64,000 nucleotides of DNA from Streptomyces albipurpureus (GTDB lineage: Bacteria > Actinomycetota > Actinomycetes > Streptomycetales > Streptomycetaceae). The stretch spans positions 6,538 through 70,537 of the forward strand of contig NZ_JAMQAW010000024.1 of assembly GCF_023701525.1 (NCBI RefSeq). Direction: 5' to 3'. Below the pieces are notes generated by a model. The model did not search any database and was not told where the DNA came from. It was given only the letters and a program-made list of their open reading frames with translations. Below are positions 59,020 through 64,000 of the stretch, one piece after another. Every line of letters begins with the position of its first letter. Positions within the stretch are counted from its first letter, which is position 1. A program made the position numbers and the translations under genes.

Positions 59020-60551
59020 GGCATGGGAAACCAGTGCTGTGTGAACGCACTACCGCCACCGCGGTGGGGGAGCTCAGGCCAACCCCGCGATGAGATCGAT
59101 GTTCAAGAGCCGGCGATGGACCGGCACGGCCAGGATCGATGCCGACGCGGTGCTGAAACCCCGCGTGGCAGCCGGCTGACGGCCCGCCAACTGGGCCCGC
59201 GAACCGGCCTGGGAGATGAGCAGGCATAGCTCCCGCGCCCCACCGATACGGTCGCCGAGAGCACCGTGGGGCCCGCCAGGTTCGATGTGCCCGTCTGCGC
59301 CACACCCCGACTGCCGTCCGTATCGCACCCGCCGCCTGTTGAGTGACGCGCTCCAGGCCCGCGAGGACAAGATCGCCGCCACCGTTCACCGACCGCGGCC
59401 CGCACACGTTCGCCGATCGGGAGCCCGCCCGCCCGCCGACGCCGTTACGCCCGTACGCCTTTGAAGTGATGGGCCAGAGGTCTCCGCCCCTGCGAAGCGC
59501 GGAGGGGAAGCGCCATCGTCGATCGAGAGTCCGTGGCAGCCCAAGGAGCCGATACGCCGGGGACGCCCCCTTGGGCAGCAGGCGGGCGGCCTTGCCGAGC
59601 CCGGCTGCGTCCGCTGGCGTCCAAGCCGGCCACGAGCGGGTGGGCTGGCGGGCCGGAGCCGCCGGAACGGGTTCGACACGAGCCTCCGGTCCGTGTTCCG
59701 GTACCTCCGGTCGCCGTCGATCACGCTTCGGGGGCCCTGACCCCGGGGTATAGGCCGTGCGCCCCACCGTCCAGGGCGCGGATGCCGCCGCTCAGTGGCC
59801 TGGTCCTTACCTACGGTCGCCGTGCCACCCGGGCCGACTGGAAGCCCGTCGGCCGGCCGACGGTGGCCGGTATCGATGGCGGAGAAGGGCCCTGTGCGCC
59901 TGTCCGTACCCCTCTTTACGCAAGACCCTTTCGTACCCGGTCTGCGGCATTGTGAATTGCAGGCCACCAAGGCCCGGTCGGTTCTATGGAGCATGCACGT
60001 GCGTTCCGGCTTGTTTTGATGGGTCCAGCGGTCCCATCGATGAGCTCTCCCGTGGATTGGGGTGATGTTTCCAGAACACATCGAACGGCCGGATCGATGG
60101 ACCCTCGGTTCGGTTCCGGCCATTTACGGAGTGGGTGATTGTGATAACAGCTCATTCCGCTACCCGAGATGGCAACTTTCAATCAACCGCTCGCAGCGGG
60201 AGCGGTTCGGACGGGCTTGTACGGCTTCCGTCGGCGGGGCGCTCCAGAGGTTTTGACGCCGTTTCCACAAATGAAAGAACGTTGTATTTACTCGCGCTCA
60301 ACGGGAATTTGCAGCACTCGATGACAGGGGTGCCCGATCCGGTTGCCGCAGTTGGCCGGGCCGTCCACGGCGTGGGTGCGGCTCGGGTCGAAGGGGCGCT
60401 CCGGGGCCGTTCGGAGTGTTCGCGTCAGCGATGGGTGGCCTGGGGCTTCACTCCAGGGGCCGGGCTGAGCACCTGGGGGCCAGGGGACCTCGGCATACCG
60501 CGCACCGGGCCGACCGGCCCGTGCGACGCGGTGCTCGGTTCCCGGTGGCGC
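59020..60551. other. 1.5-kb region with no convincing gene
   Basis: Frames on both strands are low-complexity or lack starts and domains. One minus-strand frame (59074-59382) ends in a protein-like stretch (ASILAVPVHRRLLNIDLIAG) but is not identifiable and lacks a good start. From about 60100 to 60330 the GC content drops. Decay of a former gene or a long regulatory region are both possible; I cannot decide. Confidence 0.45.
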
Positions 60552-61211
60552 TCACTTCTCGGCGATGGCCGCGAACTGAACCCTCAGTCCGTCGATGATC
60601 GCCCGCAGACCCGTTTCGAAGGCCCCTTCGTCCACCTGCTCCTGGCGCTCGGCGAGCAGATGCGCCTGGCCCAGATGCGGATAGTCCGTCGGGTCGTACG
60701 CCGCCTGATCGTCGACGAAACCCCGGGCGAAGGAGCCCAGCGCCGAGCCGGTGACGAAGTACCGCATCAGTGCGCCGATGGAGGTCGCCTGCGCGGGGGG
60801 CCAACCCGCGCGGACCATGGCGCCGAAGACGGCGTCGGCCACCCGCAACCCAGCGGGCCGGCGACCGGGCCCCAACGCGAGCACCGGAACGATATGGGGG
60901 TGGGCCTTGAGCGTCGCACGGTAGGCGACGCCCCAGTCGTGCAGTGCGGTGTCCCAGCCCCAGTCGCCGGATTCCGGGTGCGCCCCGGCGTCGAACATCG
61001 ACAGGTCGACCTGTGCCTGGACGGCGTCGGCGACCGCCTCAAGGATCTCGTCCTTGGTGCGGAAGTGGTTGTAGAGGGAGGGGCCGCTCACTCCCAACTC
61101 GGCTGCCAGTCGGCGGGTGGAGATCGCCTCCACACCCTCGGCATCGATCAGTACGCCCGCTGTCTCGATGATGCGTTCTCTGCTGAGGAGGGGCTTCCGC
61201 GGTCGGGCCAT
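60552..61211 (-). CDS. TetR-family regulator
   Basis: 219-aa repressor. HTH: LSRERIIETAGVLIDAEGVE, AISTRRLAAELGVSGPSLYN and HFRTKDEILEAVADAVQAQV. The C-terminal domain (TALHDWGVAYRATLKAHPHI and GALMRYFVTGSALGSFARGF) resembles the TetR_C-like group that binds tetracycline or polyphenol ligands. ATG 61211. It diverges from another TetR gene, with a palindrome in the 214-base gap between. Ligand and targets unknown. Confidence 0.85.
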   Translation of the reverse strand: MARPRKPLLSRERIIETAGVLIDAEGVEAISTRRLAAELGVSGPSLYNHFRTKDEILEAVADAVQAQVDLSMFDAGAHPESGDWGWDTALHDWGVAYRATLKAHPHIVPVLALGPGRRPAGLRVADAVFGAMVRAGWPPAQATSIGALMRYFVTGSALGSFARGFVDDQAAYDPTDYPHLGQAHLLAERQEQVDEGAFETGLRAIIDGLRVQFAAIAEK

Positions 61212-61358
61212 GCGGCACATCGTAGGGCCTGCCGCGGAGGGAACCAGCGCCGCTCACGCCGGTGGGGGGAAGCCGGGCCGGCCGACGAGGCACCAACCAC
61301 TTCCGGGTGTGTTCTGGCTCGATATCGCTGACCAAGATGTGGGTCGGCAAGCTCTCGT

Positions 61359-61375
61359 CAAGCGCTAAGCGCTTG
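61359..61375. promoter_or_regulatory. CAAGCGC-TAA-GCGCTTG palindrome
   Basis: Perfect 7-bp inverted repeat with 3-nt spacer, 51 bases before the rightward TetR start at 61426. I recall AAGCGCTT-type sites upstream of TetR and acyl-CoA catabolism genes in actinobacteria; the match to a specific regulator is inferred. It is the likely autoregulatory site of the gene that follows. Confidence 0.6.
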
Positions 61376-61425
61376 CTCACCCGTGAGGGTATGGTTTCCT
61401 CCTGCGGAACAGGAAAGGGCGTGTG

Positions 61426-62070
61426 ATGACTGCGGCCGACGACATGACCTGCGAGGACGTGCCATGGGGCGAGGTTTCACCCGAGGCGGCAAGGAAGTTG
61501 CTCATCGCCGCCGTAGAGGCCTTCGCTGAGCGCGGCTACCACGCCACGACGACCCGCGATATCGCCGGCCGGGCTGGAATGAGCCCTGCCGCCCTCTATA
61601 TCCACTACAAGACCAAGGAAGAGCTGCTCCACCGCATCAGCCGGATCGGGCACGACCGGGCACTGCGGATCCTTTCCGTCGCCGCCGAGCGGGAGGGAAC
61701 ACCAGGGGAGCGGCTCGCCGGTGCGGTCAGTTCCTTTGTCCGCTGGCATGCCGGACGCCATGACACCGCCCGGGTGGTGCAGTACGAACTCGACGCCCTC
61801 TCACCGGAGCACCGCACGGAGATCGTGGAGCTGCGCCGCCGCAGCGATGCCGTCATCCGAGGCATCCTGCGGGACGGCGTGGAGTCCGGGGACTTCGATG
61901 TGCCCGATGTGCCGGGTACCACACTCGCGGTCCTCTCGCTCTGCGTCGACGTGGCGCGCTGGTTCAACACCAGGGGGCATCGAACCCCCGATGAGGTGGG
62001 CGAACTCTACGCGGGTCTCGTCCTGCGCATGGTGTCGGCACGGTCTTCGTCCGGCGACGGCCGGGACTGA
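61426..62070 (+). CDS. TetR-family regulator, acyl-CoA-metabolism type
   Basis: 214-aa repressor. HTH: EAARKLLIAAVEAFAERGYH, TTTRDIAGRAGMSPAALYIH and YKTKEELLHRISRIGHDRAL, a subgroup with a TetR_C33-like ligand domain (FVRWHAGRHDTARVVQYELD and RRRSDAVIRGILRDGVESGD). Such regulators often sit by acyl-CoA dehydrogenase or hydratase genes; a MaoC hydratase lies 1.4 kb downstream. ATG 61426 (or GTG 61423) follows AGGAAAGGG. A palindrome lies in its promoter region and a 16-bp hairpin follows its stop. Confidence 0.87.
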   Translation: MTAADDMTCEDVPWGEVSPEAARKLLIAAVEAFAERGYHATTTRDIAGRAGMSPAALYIHYKTKEELLHRISRIGHDRALRILSVAAEREGTPGERLAGAVSSFVRWHAGRHDTARVVQYELDALSPEHRTEIVELRRRSDAVIRGILRDGVESGDFDVPDVPGTTLAVLSLCVDVARWFNTRGHRTPDEVGELYAGLVLRMVSARSSSGDGRD

Positions 62071-62119
62071 TCGACGCGGGCCCCTGGTCCACCGGTTGAC
62101 GAGCGGGTAGTGCGGTGAA

Positions 62120-62155
62120 GGGGAGAGCCCCGGCCCAGGGGCCGGGGCTCTCCCC
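62120..62155. terminator. 16-bp perfect hairpin after the TetR gene
   Basis: GGGGAGAGCCCCGGCC (62120-62135) and GGCCGGGGCTCTCCCC (62140-62155), loop CAGG, followed by TTG. It separates convergent genes and can work in both directions. Confidence 0.9.
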
Positions 62156-62216
62156 TTGCTGGGGGATGCGGGGGGTACGCGCTCGGGCGTACCCGCAGCC
62201 GGCCCGCGGGCGCGGC

Positions 62217-62429
62217 TCACTTGCCGCTGTCCTCGGCGAGGGTATGGGCCACCAGGGCGCTGGCGTGGCCGTGCCCGAGTCCGTGTTCGGCCTTGAGCCA
62301 GGAGACGAGCTCCATGTGCTTGGTCAGGGGCGAGGCGCGGATGAGGTCTTTCCACTCCGCGATGGGGCGGCCGTACTTCTTCTCGATGGAGGGGAAGTAG
62401 CTGGCAGGGCCCTTCACAGTGTCCTTCAT
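62217..62429 (-). CDS. DUF4287 domain-containing small protein
   Basis: 70-aa protein, essentially all DUF4287: GPASYFPSIEKKYGRPIAEW, KDLIRASPLTKHMELVSWLK and AEHGLGHGHASALVAHTLAE. Function unknown; relatives are found alone or fused to DUF5655 and have the same helix-rich fold. Coding bias and start ATG 62429 are clear. Neighbouring DUF998 gene is on the same strand 79 bases upstream. Confidence 0.85.
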   Translation of the reverse strand: MKDTVKGPASYFPSIEKKYGRPIAEWKDLIRASPLTKHMELVSWLKAEHGLGHGHASALVAHTLAEDSGK

Positions 62430-62508
62430 GGTGGCAAGTGTCCTATCTATCCGGTCCAGCTGTCCGGCTGGTCCATCTGAACATGGGTGATCTTGAGGTG
62501 ATGAGTCG

Positions 62509-63213
62509 CTAGGAGCGGGGAGAGCGTCCGTCGTTGGGGCTCGACTGCCGGGGCCCAGCCGCCAGCCGGACGGCTGTCGCGGTGAGCCAGATGAGGCCGA
62601 GGCCCGCTCCCGCGGTGAAGGCCAGCACGCTGGCCGCGGAGGCCATGAAGCCCGCGAGCACCGCCACCGGCATCAGGCGGCAGGCCAGGGCCCAGCCTCG
62701 CTCCTGCTGGGCTGCGAAGTGCCGGGCCAGGACGAGGAACGCGGCGCACAGGGCGAGGAAGCCCACCATGCCGCCGAGCATATGGATGGCGCCATCGGTG
62801 CTGATCGATGCGGCCGGGGCCTCGGCGGCATCGGCGGGGAACCCCGCTCCGGCATCGGCCGGAAACACCGCGCTCACCAGGAACGAGAGGCCGAACACGC
62901 CCACCAGCCAGGGTGCCCAGGTGCCCGCGGGGCCGTCGCGCAATGTCCGTCGCATCCCGATCGCACCGGCGATGACCAGGGCCCCGGTCAGCGCGAAGCT
63001 GGTCATCTGGATCCAACCCAGGTCGCCGATGCTGAGCTGGCTGATGGCATTGCGGGTGAAGTCGAAGCCGTCGCGTGTCAGGCCCTGGATCAGCCCCACT
63101 CCGAGGAAGAGCGGCCCTGCCGCGGCGCCGGCGAACACCAGGCGCCGTGTCCGCCGCGCGGCCGGGGCGGCGGCTTGGGCGCTGCTGATCGGGGCGGTGA
63201 GTGTGTGGGTCAT
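62509..63213 (-). CDS. DUF998 family membrane protein
   Basis: 234-aa protein with six predicted helices. The DUF998 pattern is visible in FAGAAAGPLFLGVGLIQGLT, GFDFTRNAISQLSIGDLGWI, FALTGALVIAGAIGMRR, and IHMLGGMVGFLALCAAFLVL. The asparagine-containing RNAISQLS turn after helix 1 is typical. Function unknown. ATG 63213 with AGGGA upstream. Confidence 0.85.
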   Translation of the reverse strand: MTHTLTAPISSAQAAAPAARRTRRLVFAGAAAGPLFLGVGLIQGLTRDGFDFTRNAISQLSIGDLGWIQMTSFALTGALVIAGAIGMRRTLRDGPAGTWAPWLVGVFGLSFLVSAVFPADAGAGFPADAAEAPAASISTDGAIHMLGGMVGFLALCAAFLVLARHFAAQQERGWALACRLMPVAVLAGFMASAASVLAFTAGAGLGLIWLTATAVRLAAGPRQSSPNDGRSPRS

Positions 63214-63424
63214 CAGGGTCCCTTCCCTCGCTCGCGGTGCTCCGACCTCGGCGCCAGGGCGCCCACGGCACTGCGGTGTTGTCGCGGGTATGACCAGGGG
63301 GAAGGGGCGGAGTCATCGATTGCCCAGGGGTGACCTGGGTCACATGTGACCTGTCCTGGGGAACAGTGGCTGGCGCCGACGCGGGTACCTCGGGCTCAGG
63401 GCGGTCGCACCGTCCGTGCGGCGC

Positions 63425-63886
63425 CTAGAAGTAGTAGCGAGTGACCGAGTCGGCCACACACACCGGCTTCTCGCCGCCCTCGCGCTCGACCGTGACCCGC
63501 GCGGTCACCTGCACCCCACCGCCGGCCTCCGAGACGCTCTGGAGGGTCACTGTCGCCCGCAGTCTCGACCCCACCGGCACGGGGGCGGGGAAGCGTACCT
63601 TCTCGGTCCCGTAGTTGAGGCCCATCCTCATGCCCTCGACCCGCATCACCTGGGGGATGAAGACCGGAAGCAGCGAGAGGGTCAGATAGCCGTGGGCGAT
63701 GGTCGACCCGAACGGGCCATCGGCGGCCCGGGCCGGATCCACGTGAATCCACTGGTGGTCGCCGGTCGCGTCGGCGAAGAGGTCGACGCGCTTCTGGTCG
63801 ATCTCCAGCCAGTCGCTCTGCCCCAGCGGTTCACCGACCGCGGCGCTCAGCTCGTTCGGGGAGGTGAAGATCCTCGGCTCGGCCAT
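63425..63886 (-). CDS. MaoC-family (R)-specific enoyl-CoA hydratase-like protein
   Basis: 153-aa hot-dog-fold protein. The hydratase motif is intact in FADATGDHQWIHVDPARAAD (Asp and His catalytic pair), followed by GPFGSTIAHGYLTLSLLPVF. The second half holds LNYGTEKVRFPAPVPVGSRL and RVTVEREGGEKPVCVADSV. It is expected to hydrate enoyl-CoA thioesters, or act on a related acyl-CoA. ATG 63886 gives a product starting MAEPRIFTSPNELS, with AGGGA upstream. Distance to the TetR gene leaves their link uncertain. Confidence 0.9.
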   Translation of the reverse strand: MAEPRIFTSPNELSAAVGEPLGQSDWLEIDQKRVDLFADATGDHQWIHVDPARAADGPFGSTIAHGYLTLSLLPVFIPQVMRVEGMRMGLNYGTEKVRFPAPVPVGSRLRATVTLQSVSEAGGGVQVTARVTVEREGGEKPVCVADSVTRYYF

Positions 63887-64000
63887 CGCTGGTCCCTGCC
63901 TTTCACACATCTGGCTCCCGGGGGAGCCCGGTCCGGAGCCCCACCGTACAGAAGCCTCCGATCCGTCGAAATCGCTTGGTGATACAGCGTCAGAAAGAGC

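Noticed and set aside
1..64000. Mobile elements, CRISPR arrays, rRNA and tRNA genes
   Set aside because: No transposase or integrase motifs, regular repeat-spacer pattern, or cloverleaf-like sequence was recognised by reading; a covariance-model search was not possible here.

Overview
The window reads as a high-GC actinomycete chromosome, almost certainly Streptomyces. Genes have strong third-position G/C bias, GTG and TTG starts are common, and TTA codons appear rare. Marker families point the same way: an Rpf-like transglycosylase, a SepF-like protein, a streptogrisin-type protease, a class E sortase (LAXTG) substrate, DUF5685, and an FxSxx-COOH peptide locus. No rRNA, tRNA, CRISPR array, insertion sequence or integrase was recognised.

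Layout. 0-18 kb is core and envelope genes: Rpf-LysM, a GT4 glycosyltransferase, a WYL regulator, an orphan ctaD, PAP2, a DHA2 exporter, a glutaryl-CoA dehydrogenase-like enzyme, a SepF-like protein and DUF5685. These are followed by a gene-poor C-rich stretch and a coupled operon of two flavin monooxygenases plus DUF1684, then a streptogrisin B-like protease. 18.7-29.4 kb is the accessory highlight, a complete FxSxx-COOH (Fxs) locus. It holds a SLOG-like protein and a SLATT-type membrane protein in convergent orientation, then a one-direction block: fxsA (54-aa precursor ending FNSAL), fxsB (radical SAM/SPASM cyclophane-type maturase with a degenerate HEXXH extension), an AAC(3)-like acetyltransferase, fxsC (TIR-like) and fxsT (ParA-like, TIR-like, NB-ARC and TPR in one chain). 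fxsB carries two TTA codons and fxsC one, which suggests bldA-dependent timing.

29.4-40 kb: an alpha/beta hydrolase, a broken S1 protease pseudogene, a YhgE-type membrane protein, a cell-wall-anchored AA10 LPMO, a PPOX-fold protein, and a CitB-type response regulator (no kinase beside it) divergent from tctCBA, with a GNAT gene coupled to tctA. 40-48 kb: an AAA ATPase and a translationally coupled surface-glycan operon (GT2, GT2, polysaccharide deacetylase), a secreted SGNH lipase and a membrane Ser/Thr kinase.

48-64 kb: CaiB/BaiF CoA-transferase, two coupled small membrane proteins, and a run of homogentisate dioxygenase, GntR and a stand-alone type ISP C-terminal-domain protein. Divergent to that run is a TetR gene; the shared operator places one TAGGAT half-site per promoter. 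A CitMHS transporter, an orphan MsiK/UgpC-type ABC ATPase, a second gene-poor stretch, two more TetR regulators, DUF4287, DUF998 and a MaoC hydratase complete the window. All assignments are by reading sequence and remembered family features; no search was run.
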